DNA of 58,978 nucleotides from Nitrospirota bacterium. GTDB taxonomy: Bacteria; Nitrospirota; Thermodesulfovibrionia; Thermodesulfovibrionales; UBA1546. The notes under the pieces are model-generated. The model ran no database searches and was not told the origin of the DNA. It saw only the letters and a program-made list of their open reading frames with translations. Of this stretch, positions 51,412-58,978 are shown piece after piece; the first letter of the stretch is position 1, and every line of letters begins with the position of its first letter. Position numbers and translations under genes: made by a program. The stretch covers positions 1-58,978 of the forward strand of contig JAPLLK010000064.1 of NCBI GenBank assembly GCA_026387575.1. Reading direction: 5' to 3'.

Positions 51412-53988
51412 TTAATCCTTACCCTTTTGTTCCAATTTATCCTCAAGGTCGCTTCCGAAAACTTCCTTTATCAGCCTTCCATCTCTCAAATATTGAAAAA
51501 ACCCTGTATAACTATTGGGACTTAAAAAGTGGAAAATATATTTCTGCTTAATTCCTGATTCCTCAAGCTCTTTATTTAGGTCTGAGAAGTGCTGCCTTGT
51601 CCATCTTAACTTTGCTTTGTTTTCATCAGAGTCATCACCATCTGACTTTACTTCCACAACTACAATATAGTCTATTCCGCCATGATGAATTTTGATGAAA
51701 AAATCAGGATTAAATTGTTGGTTTTTTTGAGGATGTTCACCTTTTCGCCATGAATACTCAACGCTGTAAAATCCTTGATCCCTTGACTTTATCCATGAAT
51801 CAATCTTTTCTGCATTGTCTTTCTTGCATAAATGTTCAACAAACCTTCTTTCAGGTTCTGCCCGTGTAAAAATAATACCAAGAGGGGTTTTAAAAAGGTA
51901 TTGGTTAATTTCTTTCTCGGCGCTCTTAGGCAGACTTTCATCGGTTTTTATTTCTTCGAGGATATCTTTTATTTCCTCCAGCAGTTCGTCGTCAAAGCTA
52001 TCTGCATAAAAAACTGTCGCATTATGTCTCAGATTTCCAACAGCCATAGATTCTTTATCCATATTCGCAGTCAAGATAGGCTGGGGTTTGGTGACCTTTC
52101 TTACATTTACTATGGTCTTTCCCTTTTTTCTTAAAAGCGTTCCGAATGTCTGAAGTATTCTCTGCCTGTTTTTCTCTACAAGCCGATCACCTTTAATTCC
52201 CCTCCTATCCATAGATGTCCTGATGATTTTTCTTATCTCATCCTTAGGAGGCAATTCATTTTTAGTATATTCGCCTTCAGGCAGTTTCAGAACACGCCCC
52301 TCCCACTCCCTCGTTTTAAATTCCTCGTAAATCTTATTTACGATTTCATCAACGCTGTAAGTGTTGTATTCTATTAATGTATTTTTTGCATAAACCTCGC
52401 CTGCAAGACTGGTATATTCTGTGCCTTTTTCATCATCCTCTACCTGCGATATAAGCTCAATAAATCCTTTTGTGTAGTCAAAGACCTCTGTATCACGGCT
52501 TGCCTCTTTCTCCTGAGGCTCTTTGTCATAGTTGATGTTGCAAAGGGCAAAATTGTATTTTGCCCTATCGCCTTCCTTTAGGACAGAGCTTGTTAATTTC
52601 ATCTCTATTTCTAGGATTTCATCTACAAGTCCTTTTATATTCCGGCTCCATGCGTCATGATTGAATACCTTTACTCTTGGCTGCGGCGTCTGGTATTCAG
52701 GCGGCACTCTAAGACCTCTTCCTAAGACCTGTGCTATTAATAACTTTGAATTAAATGCCCTATCTTTCCACGGAACGATCTGGAAAACATTATTTACATC
52801 CCACCCCTCAGTAAGCATAGACACAGATACAATCCACTCTGTTGAATCGTCTTTGTCATCAACATTTTTGAGCCTTGCCGCATTTGCCCTATGCTCCTGC
52901 GCAGAGGTAACTATCAAAACCTTCTTCTCAACTTCCCCCCTTGGCAGAGATTCTTTTTTTGATAAAAATCCCATGAGGTCTTCAGTCAATCTTTTTGCAT
53001 TTGTGATATCGTTTGTAATAAGGATAGTTAAGGGCTTTATTTTTCTGTATTTATTTTGATTCTCAATATGATTATCATAAATTTTCTGAAATTTTTCAGG
53101 GTCACCGATGCTTTCATCCTTGCTTACATAATCCACCATCTTGACTACTTTGTCATCTACTGCCTGTCTCAAAGAATATCTGTAAATGACATCGTTAAAA
53201 TACTCGTCTTCAATATATGCCGTTCCCGTGAAACCGACCATATACATAAAGTTGTAATCCGCACTCAAAAGGAAATCTTTCCATTTCTTAATATCCTGAC
53301 TTTCTCTGTCTCTGCCTGAAACTTTATTGTAGACATGGTGAACCTCATCACTTAAAACCAAGACCTTTGCCCCATTGCTCATAAGGCTGTCCTTTATGGA
53401 TGAACCTGTTTTTTCATAAACTGCATGGATATTTTCAACGCAAATATCACCGTCTTTTATAGTGCTGTTTGCGTCTATAATACGGGGATTCTTATATGCT
53501 GCATCTTTAGGGATTGTCTGTTTTAATCTGCTATCTCCGCTTAATGAAATAAACTTCTCCATAAGTCCCTTCTCTATAGTCAGGGATGGGCATAGCACAA
53601 GAACCTTGTCCACAAGTCCTAATCCGAGCATTATCTGGGCAATGCCATAAATAACATAGCTCTTGCCCGTACCTGTGGCTAAGTCAATGGTTGCAGAAAG
53701 CTTGTTGGACAGTTGTAAATGATGAAAATACTCGTTTATATCTCTATATCTGGTGTGCAGTTCGGGATTTTTATCCCAGTTTTCCCTGACCAGATCCTCA
53801 ATTGATTTATACCTGCCTGATGCGAGATAAATAATAACATTCTCTATAGCTTCACGCTGATACTGCCTGTCTCCACAGAGGACATCAAGGAATCTATCCC
53901 ATCTTGAAAGATCAAGCCTTGCGGGATCATAAGATTTGCTGACCTCTAAAACAAGGTCTTTTGTGTTATAAGTCTTTATCTCAATCAT
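51412..53988 (-). CDS. res: Type III restriction enzyme, Res subunit (system 2)
   Basis: 858 aa. Superfamily 2 helicase motifs: ATGTGKS (about 104-110), SDEVHHVYN, GFTGTAY, WDVNNVFQIVPW and QVLGRGLRVPPEY. The C-terminal nuclease site reads NPDFFIKI, then VVVEVKSDGDD. It is clearly diverged from the Res of system 1. It starts 2 bases after the mod stop in the same operon, and lpxK follows 120 bases after its end. Confidence 0.92.
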   Translation of the reverse strand: MIEIKTYNTKDLVLEVSKSYDPARLDLSRWDRFLDVLCGDRQYQREAIENVIIYLASGRYKSIEDLVRENWDKNPELHTRYRDINEYFHHLQLSNKLSATIDLATGTGKSYVIYGIAQIMLGLGLVDKVLVLCPSLTIEKGLMEKFISLSGDSRLKQTIPKDAAYKNPRIIDANSTIKDGDICVENIHAVYEKTGSSIKDSLMSNGAKVLVLSDEVHHVYNKVSGRDRESQDIKKWKDFLLSADYNFMYMVGFTGTAYIEDEYFNDVIYRYSLRQAVDDKVVKMVDYVSKDESIGDPEKFQKIYDNHIENQNKYRKIKPLTILITNDITNAKRLTEDLMGFLSKKESLPRGEVEKKVLIVTSAQEHRANAARLKNVDDKDDSTEWIVSVSMLTEGWDVNNVFQIVPWKDRAFNSKLLIAQVLGRGLRVPPEYQTPQPRVKVFNHDAWSRNIKGLVDEILEIEMKLTSSVLKEGDRAKYNFALCNINYDKEPQEKEASRDTEVFDYTKGFIELISQVEDDEKGTEYTSLAGEVYAKNTLIEYNTYSVDEIVNKIYEEFKTREWEGRVLKLPEGEYTKNELPPKDEIRKIIRTSMDRRGIKGDRLVEKNRQRILQTFGTLLRKKGKTIVNVRKVTKPQPILTANMDKESMAVGNLRHNATVFYADSFDDELLEEIKDILEEIKTDESLPKSAEKEINQYLFKTPLGIIFTRAEPERRFVEHLCKKDNAEKIDSWIKSRDQGFYSVEYSWRKGEHPQKNQQFNPDFFIKIHHGGIDYIVVVEVKSDGDDSDENKAKLRWTRQHFSDLNKELEESGIKQKYIFHFLSPNSYTGFFQYLRDGRLIKEVFGSDLEDKLEQKGKD

Positions 53989-53990
53989 GG

Positions 53991-56102
53991 CTATTTCTTG
54001 ACTGATAAAACTTCTTTAAATTCATTTCCATAAATATCCACATAAACGACCATTATCTTATCCCCGCAATCCTCTTTATTCAAAGGGATAACGAGCCTAT
54101 CAAGGCGTTTCAAGTCTTCTTTAATCTCGTCTTCATTTTGTTCATCTTCTTTTTCGGTCTTCTTTTTCTTTGGCAGCAAGTCCTCTGCAAAATAAAACTC
54201 ATCCATAACAAATTCCCTGTCGTTGTAATCATTATCAATCAGAGCCATTGCAAGAGACTCAAAGTTTTTCAGTTCACTGCCTGTTTCTTCTTCAAGATAG
54301 TTGGAAAGAAATTTGGTGATATGGATTTCCATATTTCCACTTTTTTTTACAATTTTTGACTCTACATCCGGCTGTCTTATAAAGTGAAATCCTATGGCAT
54401 CATCAAGGTCGTTGACATTTTTTTTACTTTGAGGCTGTCTAAATTTCTTAAACTGCACCTTATGAAGCTCTTTTATTATTTGATATGGCACTTTCAGGAA
54501 ATAGTATTTCGTTTTGTCTATTTCGTGATAATCGCTTATAAAATCCACATAATTTGCAGGGGCAATGATATAGAGCCTTCCTCCGACCCTTTTGCCGATG
54601 TTTGAATGCAAGTCCTCAAGATATTCCTCATCCACCGATGCCTTTTTAAACTCCCAGTAAGGATAGATAACCGCATAGTATCCATCCTTCTTTTGCCCGT
54701 CTATCTTTATGCCTCCGATTTTTTTGTTAACAGGCTCTACTTCAAAAAGGTTCATCACAAACTTGATGTAATCATCGTTTTTAAGTTTAAAAACCTTCTG
54801 CAAATCGTAAAGCCCAGTGTTAACGGTTACAAAACTTCTTGCTTTTTTGCCGTATTTCTTTTTGGGTTTTTCCAAATCCTTGCTGTTCTGAATGGTTAAG
54901 ATTCTTTTCTGCATCGTATAAAAAGACAGCTTGCCGATATCGCACGCAATCCACCGCCTGCCGAGCTTTTCAGCTACTGCAGGGGTAGTTCCACTCCCAG
55001 CAAAAAAATCAAGGACGAGGTCGTTCGGCCTGGAAGCTGATAATATTACTCTTTCAAGTAACTCTTCGGGGTTTTCTGTAGGATAGCGAGCACTCCGCAC
55101 ATAACCTTTCACATCTGTCCAGTTAGAATCTACAGGTGTTTCTTCGGTTTGTAAATATTCTGGCACTCCTTTGTGTTTATTACTTGCTAAATCAGTCCAT
55201 GAATCGTTGTTTTCAATTCGAATACGCCCATCTTCAGCCATCTTGTTGATTTTTTCTTGAGAGAATGTCCAATGCCGTCCTCTTGGGGGTAACAAAACCT
55301 TTTCGAGAATTGTTCTCTCCGGTGGATTTCGCAATCCTGGAGATGACATTGGTAACCATTGAGGCTCAGCCTTTTGACCACAAAATGAACAAATTCTACT
55401 TCTAAATATTTCGTTAAACAACACATTCCCAGAATTTGAATAAAAGAAAATACAGTCTGTGGCATGATTAAATTGGTTTAAGTCCCTTAATTGTCTTTTG
55501 AAACGATTAATTACTATTTCATTCCTAAAATTACATCGGTCGAAAATTTCATCCATCGCCATTTTGATATAGTACCCAAAATGATAATCAAGACGAATAA
55601 AAATGCTTCCATCATCAGCTAAAATTTCTCTGGCAAGAATTAGTCTTCTTCTCAAAAATTCTACAAAATCAGCACCCTTTCTCTTTGCACTATATGCACT
55701 CCGCCCATTACCACCGTCATATTCATCGCCAGTCCCGAACGGCGGATCAATATAAATCAACTTGACCTTGCCTTTTACCTTATCCTTTATCAAAGGGTCT
55801 TTATTTTCACAGACTGTCTTTAAAAATTGCAGATTGTCACCAAAGACAATCATATTGCGCCAGTCTTTATCGCCTGCCGGATACTCCTCTCCGTTGAAGA
55901 CCTTTTCAACCTGCAAAGGCACAGGGAAAACACCGTCTTCATTTGCGAGGATGTCTTCTTTCCGCATCTTGCCGGCATATACAAGCTCATATTCCTTTTG
56001 CTTTGTAGGGAAGAGTTTGTACTTATAATCAGCCGGAATAGGCTCGCCTTTTTGGAGAGTCTTAACTAAAAACTGAATGTCGTATTCGTTCAGCTTGTTC
56101 AT
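53991..56102 (-). CDS. mod: Type III DNA methyltransferase, Mod subunit (system 2)
   Basis: 703 aa, beta-class N6-adenine methyltransferase: DPPFGTGDEYDGG (about 119-131) before DFFAGSGTTPAVAEKLGRRW (about 375). The segment between them (with the CSFCGQ knuckle near residue 240) is the likely recognition domain. The tail is lysine/acid-rich. It starts 4 bases after the TIR gene stop (GACAGGTAA context), so translation is probably coupled. Confidence 0.92.
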   Translation of the reverse strand: MNKLNEYDIQFLVKTLQKGEPIPADYKYKLFPTKQKEYELVYAGKMRKEDILANEDGVFPVPLQVEKVFNGEEYPAGDKDWRNMIVFGDNLQFLKTVCENKDPLIKDKVKGKVKLIYIDPPFGTGDEYDGGNGRSAYSAKRKGADFVEFLRRRLILAREILADDGSIFIRLDYHFGYYIKMAMDEIFDRCNFRNEIVINRFKRQLRDLNQFNHATDCIFFYSNSGNVLFNEIFRSRICSFCGQKAEPQWLPMSSPGLRNPPERTILEKVLLPPRGRHWTFSQEKINKMAEDGRIRIENNDSWTDLASNKHKGVPEYLQTEETPVDSNWTDVKGYVRSARYPTENPEELLERVILSASRPNDLVLDFFAGSGTTPAVAEKLGRRWIACDIGKLSFYTMQKRILTIQNSKDLEKPKKKYGKKARSFVTVNTGLYDLQKVFKLKNDDYIKFVMNLFEVEPVNKKIGGIKIDGQKKDGYYAVIYPYWEFKKASVDEEYLEDLHSNIGKRVGGRLYIIAPANYVDFISDYHEIDKTKYYFLKVPYQIIKELHKVQFKKFRQPQSKKNVNDLDDAIGFHFIRQPDVESKIVKKSGNMEIHITKFLSNYLEEETGSELKNFESLAMALIDNDYNDREFVMDEFYFAEDLLPKKKKTEKEDEQNEDEIKEDLKRLDRLVIPLNKEDCGDKIMVVYVDIYGNEFKEVLSVKK

Positions 56103-56106
56103 ATAT

Positions 56107-56553
56107 TTACCTGTCTACTTGCTTTGCTGCCTTTTCAATCCAATCCCCCAGATTTTCTCTTCCATTGTCATTATTCCATAAATATTTCCCATACCCGGCA
56201 GGGAGCGGATTTGCTCCTGTATCATCTGTATTTCCATCTTGATCTTTTATCTTGCTAATATCGATACCAATGAGTCCTTTTCCAAGCTCGATACTTCTCT
56301 TTATTTCGTATTTTACCCAAGGTCGAGTCGATGTTTCCTTACCAATGAGAACAACTGTTACAGATGTCCCATTCAGTTGTTTTTCAATCCAATTTTTTAC
56401 TGCTTGCGTTCCCTGTTTTTTAATTGCTTCCCAATCTGCTTTGTCATAAAAAGGATTTTTATCATAACCAGAAATAACATTACAATTTCTTACTTGACCA
56501 ACACGCCAAGCATCACGTGAGTAATGAAAACTAAAAAATACCTTTCTTGCCAT
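56107..56553 (-). CDS. ThsB-like TIR-domain protein (MTH538/DUF1863 type)
   Basis: 148 aa. The whole protein is one TIR-like domain: KVFFSFHYSRDAWRVGQVRN at the start, LNGTSVTVVLIGKET, RPWVKYEIKRSIELGKGLIG (Glu83 in the YEI motif) and KDQDGN...GANP. This closely follows ThsB of Thoeris, which makes a cyclic-ADP-ribose-type signal from NAD on infection. No ThsA (SIR2/SLOG) gene is nearby. AGGAGGTTAAA before the ATG lies inside the end of the membrane-protein gene (1-base gap), and mod follows after 4 bases. Likely function: NAD-based immune signalling; inference from family. Confidence 0.85.
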   Translation of the reverse strand: MARKVFFSFHYSRDAWRVGQVRNCNVISGYDKNPFYDKADWEAIKKQGTQAVKNWIEKQLNGTSVTVVLIGKETSTRPWVKYEIKRSIELGKGLIGIDISKIKDQDGNTDDTGANPLPAGYGKYLWNNDNGRENLGDWIEKAAKQVDR

Positions 56554-56554
56554 T

Positions 56555-56986
56555 TTAACCTCCTGGTATGGTTAATAATATTAAAGCGTAAATTATAACC
56601 AAAATTGCTATAGAACAGTAAAACCAGCCTAATGTGATAGAGAACATGATTCTGAACTTTGATTGAACTTTATCTTTAAACCTATAGGCATTCATGTTAA
56701 AGAGATATTCATCTGTTTTAAGCCTGTTTTCAACAACCCATTTATATAATTCTCTATACATCTTTTCTTGCCAGAGAAAATAAGCATCCAGAAACCAGAA
56801 AACCAAAAGGGGAATGAAGGCAATCAAAACCTGATATTTGTTTCCTTTCAAAAGGAGAGTGGCTACCACCAATGTTATTGCCCAACCCTTTATCAGAAAG
56901 GAGTTTAGAGCCATTCGTTTGATAATATCTTGAATTATCTTTAATTCCTCAACAAAAAATTTTTCAATTTCTATTTTTTCAGACAT
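56555..56986 (-). CDS. Small membrane protein paired with the TIR gene (candidate effector)
   Basis: 143 aa from the ATG at 56986 (MSEKIEIEKFF), with GGGAGGTGAT upstream; a GTG at 56995 lies within that site. A cytosolic N-terminal helix precedes hydrophobic segments at about 33-47 and 53-70, a charged central region (LWQEKMYRELYKWVVENRLK), and a last segment at about 114-137. No named domain was recognised. It overlaps radC by 8 bases and is followed by the TIR gene after 1 base. Such TIR-plus-membrane-protein pairs suggest a membrane-disrupting effector gated by the TIR product; unproven. Confidence 0.7.
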   Translation of the reverse strand: MSEKIEIEKFFVEELKIIQDIIKRMALNSFLIKGWAITLVVATLLLKGNKYQVLIAFIPLLVFWFLDAYFLWQEKMYRELYKWVVENRLKTDEYLFNMNAYRFKDKVQSKFRIMFSITLGWFYCSIAILVIIYALILLTIPGG

Positions 56987-57659
56987 TGTTATCACCTCCC
57001 TTTAAAATGCCTTCTGCCTGAAAGCTGAAATATCCATTTTTACCGATAATTATGTGATCAATAACCTCAATCCCAACTATTTTACCAACTTCCATTAACC
57101 TTTGGGTTATAGCGATATCTTCTTTGCTCGGTTCAACATTTCCAGAAGGATGATTATGAACAAAAATAATCCCTGCTGCTCTGTCACTTATTGCATCAGC
57201 AAATACCTCTCTCGGATGGACAATGCTATGATTTAATGTGCCTATAAAAACAGTTCTTTTCTGTATCAGATTGGAAGCGCCATCTAAGGTAAGACTCAGA
57301 AAATACTCTTGTCTCTTATCCTTCAATTCTTCGGTTAATCTTAATACATCATCAACATTCTTAATCTTTATTCCGTCTTTTATCAGAAATCTCTTTGAAA
57401 ACTCAATGGCTGCCATAATCTGACATGCCTTAGCCAGTCCAATACCTTCAATATCTTTCAATTTCTCTAAGCTGATATTATCAAAATCATCTTGGGCCAA
57501 CCTTAAAATATCCTTTGCCACTTCAAAAACATCCTTGCCCTTTATGCCGCTGCCAAGTAAAACCGCCAGTAGCTCAAGATTAGAAAGAGCCTTTGCGCCC
57601 TTTTGTTCCACCTTTTCACGAGGCCTATCAAATTGAGGTATGGCCTTAATTTTCTTCAT
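56979..57659 (-). CDS. radC: RadC family JAB/MPN-domain protein
   Basis: 226 aa. N-terminal helix-hairpin-helix (LEKLKDIEGIGLAKACQIMA) and a C-terminal MPN+ domain with the metal motif VHNHPSGNVEPSKED (JAMM type). Despite the name, a repair role was not confirmed in E. coli. RadC-type proteins are frequent in mobile and defence loci. Its stop overlaps the start of the membrane-protein gene, tying it to the TIR/R-M operon. Confidence 0.9.
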   Translation of the reverse strand: MKKIKAIPQFDRPREKVEQKGAKALSNLELLAVLLGSGIKGKDVFEVAKDILRLAQDDFDNISLEKLKDIEGIGLAKACQIMAAIEFSKRFLIKDGIKIKNVDDVLRLTEELKDKRQEYFLSLTLDGASNLIQKRTVFIGTLNHSIVHPREVFADAISDRAAGIIFVHNHPSGNVEPSKEDIAITQRLMEVGKIVGIEVIDHIIIGKNGYFSFQAEGILKGGDNNV

Positions 57660-57665
57660 AGTTAT

Positions 57666-57755
57666 CTATAATAAGTCAACCCGTTCGGCCACATGCAGGT
57701 TTTCCTGCAATTCATGGAGCAGTTTTTGTTCTGCATTATCAAAAATACGCGGCAT
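57666..57755 (-). pseudogene. 29-codon 5' stub of an SNF2/PLD-type helicase gene
   Basis: The ATG shares a base with the dinD stop (TAATG) and encodes MPRIFDNAEQKLLHELQENL, then VAERVDLL and TAG. MPRIFDN(I/A)EQ.LL begins the large helicases with an N-terminal phospholipase-D-like domain found in defence loci. The remaining roughly one thousand codons are absent. Confidence 0.55.
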
Positions 57756-58630
57756 TATTCCTCTTCCGGTTTGCCGATTAATCCCTTTGCATCTTTTTCT
57801 TCCAGTTCCAGTTTAGGAGCAGCGCTTTTTACACGCTTTTCGACCTGCTTGATATGTTCAGCAGGGGGAAGCTGTTCAGGCAGTGTGCCGCCTATACGTT
57901 TAATGGCGTCTCTAACTTCTTTACCGACGTTTTCGTGTGTCCTGATTGCTACTTGCTGATCTTTTACCTTATCTTTTGCTAATTTGTCCCGCGTCTGTGT
58001 CATACGAAACTGGTTTGCCGCTAACTCTGTAGTATCCATGCGGTCCATGAGATTTTCTTTTTCAGGTATTCTTTTCTGTTTCTTTATCGCATCCCTGCCC
58101 AGTCCGCCATACATGCCTTTATATCCGGCATCATGGAAAACCCCGAACATCCTGTCATGCACTCCTGCATCACGCGCCGCACCTGATAATGCCTTAAATT
58201 CTTCGGCTGTCTGCTTGCGAAGTTCCAAACGCTCTATATCAGCGGCAATTGCAGTAGAGATTTCCTGCCGCCGTGCCTGAACAGCAAAATACTTCTGAGC
58301 ATTGGCAATTTCAGGCTTACGCGGATCACCATTCTGAGCAATTAAATAACATGCAAAGCGGGACAGGTTATAATCAGGAACTTCACGCACGCTTCCTGAT
58401 CCAAGGTCAACCATTTTGCCGGCGCCGGCAAAATGGTTTTCAACGGTATTTCCTGATTGTTTACAGGAGGTTAGCGCCCTTTGAATTGCATCTTCAAAGC
58501 GCCGCCATTGCGTATATCCTAAAAGAGGCTGAATTTCCCGCGCGCTCCAATATTCCGCGCCATATTCATTTGTTTTCTTCAGGTCTTCAAAAGACTTGCT
58601 TCCCATTGGCACTAAATTTTTATCCGACAT
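57755..58630 (-). CDS. dinD: DNA-damage-inducible protein D
   Basis: 291 aa, near the length of E. coli DinD (274). Conserved: EYWSAREIQPLLGYTQWRRF (BRO-N-like), then HFAGAGKMV and SRFACYLIAQNGDPRKPEIANAQKYFA, and GYKGMYGGLG. E. coli DinD is LexA-controlled and inhibits RecA filaments. No E. coli-type LexA box is seen here; CAGGAGGGGGC precedes the ATG. First gene of the island on the minus strand after kdtA. Confidence 0.92.
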   Translation of the reverse strand: MSDKNLVPMGSKSFEDLKKTNEYGAEYWSAREIQPLLGYTQWRRFEDAIQRALTSCKQSGNTVENHFAGAGKMVDLGSGSVREVPDYNLSRFACYLIAQNGDPRKPEIANAQKYFAVQARRQEISTAIAADIERLELRKQTAEEFKALSGAARDAGVHDRMFGVFHDAGYKGMYGGLGRDAIKKQKRIPEKENLMDRMDTTELAANQFRMTQTRDKLAKDKVKDQQVAIRTHENVGKEVRDAIKRIGGTLPEQLPPAEHIKQVEKRVKSAAPKLELEEKDAKGLIGKPEEE

Positions 58631-58659
58631 GCCCCCTCCTGAAATAAGACGCCAATAAT

Positions 58660-58688
58660 ATTATAAGTTATCCAGCCTCATTTCTTAA
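58660..58688 (-). promoter_or_regulatory. Candidate promoter for the dinD/defence island
   Basis: On the minus strand TTAAGA (58688-58683), a 17-base spacer and TATAAT (58665-58660) lie at the very end of kdtA, 30 bases before dinD. It would give the island its own transcript. Confidence 0.5.
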
Positions 58689-58978
58689 AAACTTTTCTAT
58701 CTCCTTCATCGCCCTTTCAACTGCGCCTGCCTTTTCATTGTACAAATCTTTTGCCTTGTTGCCCATAGATTTCCTTTTCTCGGGAGACTGAAGCAGTTCT
58801 TTTAGTTTTTCGCGGAGAGATGAACTTTCAGTTTCTATCGCAGCGCCCCTTTCGTAGAACTCTTTCGCAAAAGGGAAATTCTCCATGTGCGGCCCGCATA
58901 TTATCGGCTTTGCCCAGAAGGCAGGCTCAAGCAGGTTCTGCCCGCCGTGCTCTATGAAACTTCCGCCTATCACAGCAA
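58668..58978 (-). CDS. waaA: Kdo transferase, C-terminal part only
   Basis: Adds Kdo to lipid IVA in LPS synthesis. The gene runs off the window end, leaving about 102 residues: VIGGSFIEHGGQNLLEPAFW, then GPHMENFPFAKEF and the final GT-B helices (AVERAMKEIEKFL). GGSFxxHGGxNxLEP is the family signature. Its stop is only 37 bases from dinD. The LPS partner lpxK is on the far side of the island. Confidence 0.93.
   Translation of the reverse strand, partial: AVIGGSFIEHGGQNLLEPAFWAKPIICGPHMENFPFAKEFYERGAAIETESSSLREKLKELLQSPEKRKSMGNKAKDLYNEKAGAVERAMKEIEKFLRNEAG

Noticed and set aside
51412-56995. A complete Thoeris system
   Set aside because: Only the ThsB-like gene is present; no SIR2/SLOG ThsA or macro-domain gene is seen, so I call it Thoeris-like only.

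Overview
The window reads as a single chromosomal stretch of a Gram-negative bacterium with LPS. Kdo transferase, lpxK, gmhA, a core-type glycosyltransferase and YidC are all present. The mix of a HARP-type protein-only RNase P, a LapA/LapB-like protein, a complete 14-gene nuo operon and the general protein flavour suggests Nitrospirota (Thermodesulfovibrio-like) or a close relative. That placement is inference from recognised families; no marker in the window settles it.

Layout. (1) 1-2006: 3' end of hemC and convergent tyrS. (2) 2068-4168: rpmH, yidD, yidC, with no rnpA at its usual place. (3) 4169-6230: accessory patch between yidC and mnmE (toxin-antitoxin pair, two small hypothetical genes, a 141-bp inverted-repeat element) where jag would often be. 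(4) 6231-10698: mnmE, then the operon nadD - rsfS - LapA/LapB-like - HARP on the minus strand. (5) 10833-16675: first Type III restriction-modification system with a divergent XRE regulator. (6) 16720-20581: trpE, trpG, proA and a UPF0158 gene. (7) 20629-23276: tRNA-Gly, tRNA-Cys, a lipoprotein, serS, and a speD gene broken by an internal deletion. (8) 23275-31240: GT2, DUF3108, hisA, PBP1A, glcD, ruvC, gmhA, Toprim protein, yraN. (9) 31284-34619: tRNA-Leu, gene remnants, pilB. (10) 34751-50153: nuoA-N on the minus strand, plus a cyclic-nucleotide-binding gene. (11) 50278-58978: an lpxK...kdtA pair split by a defence island (second Type III R-M, ThsB-like TIR protein, small membrane protein, RadC, DinD).

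Three observations stand out. nuoB is intact except for an in-frame TGA replacing the second cysteine of the tandem-cysteine ligand of cluster N2, and a short hairpin follows it with bacterial-SECIS-like geometry: selenocysteine, sequencing error or mutation. The island at 51412-56986 packs TIR, membrane protein, Mod and Res with gaps of 1-4 bases, suggesting one Thoeris-like plus R-M unit. A HARP gene lies 5 kb from the locus that lacks rnpA.

Two genome-scale habits are visible. Degenerate tandem heptamers, often exactly five units (35 bp), occur between genes and inside genes (trpE, ruvC, lpxK twice, nuoG) without breaking frame. Several gene stubs also survive as scars: speD, an acyl-CoA synthetase 3' end, a glnQ 3' end, a lipoyl-E2 5' end and a helicase 5' end.
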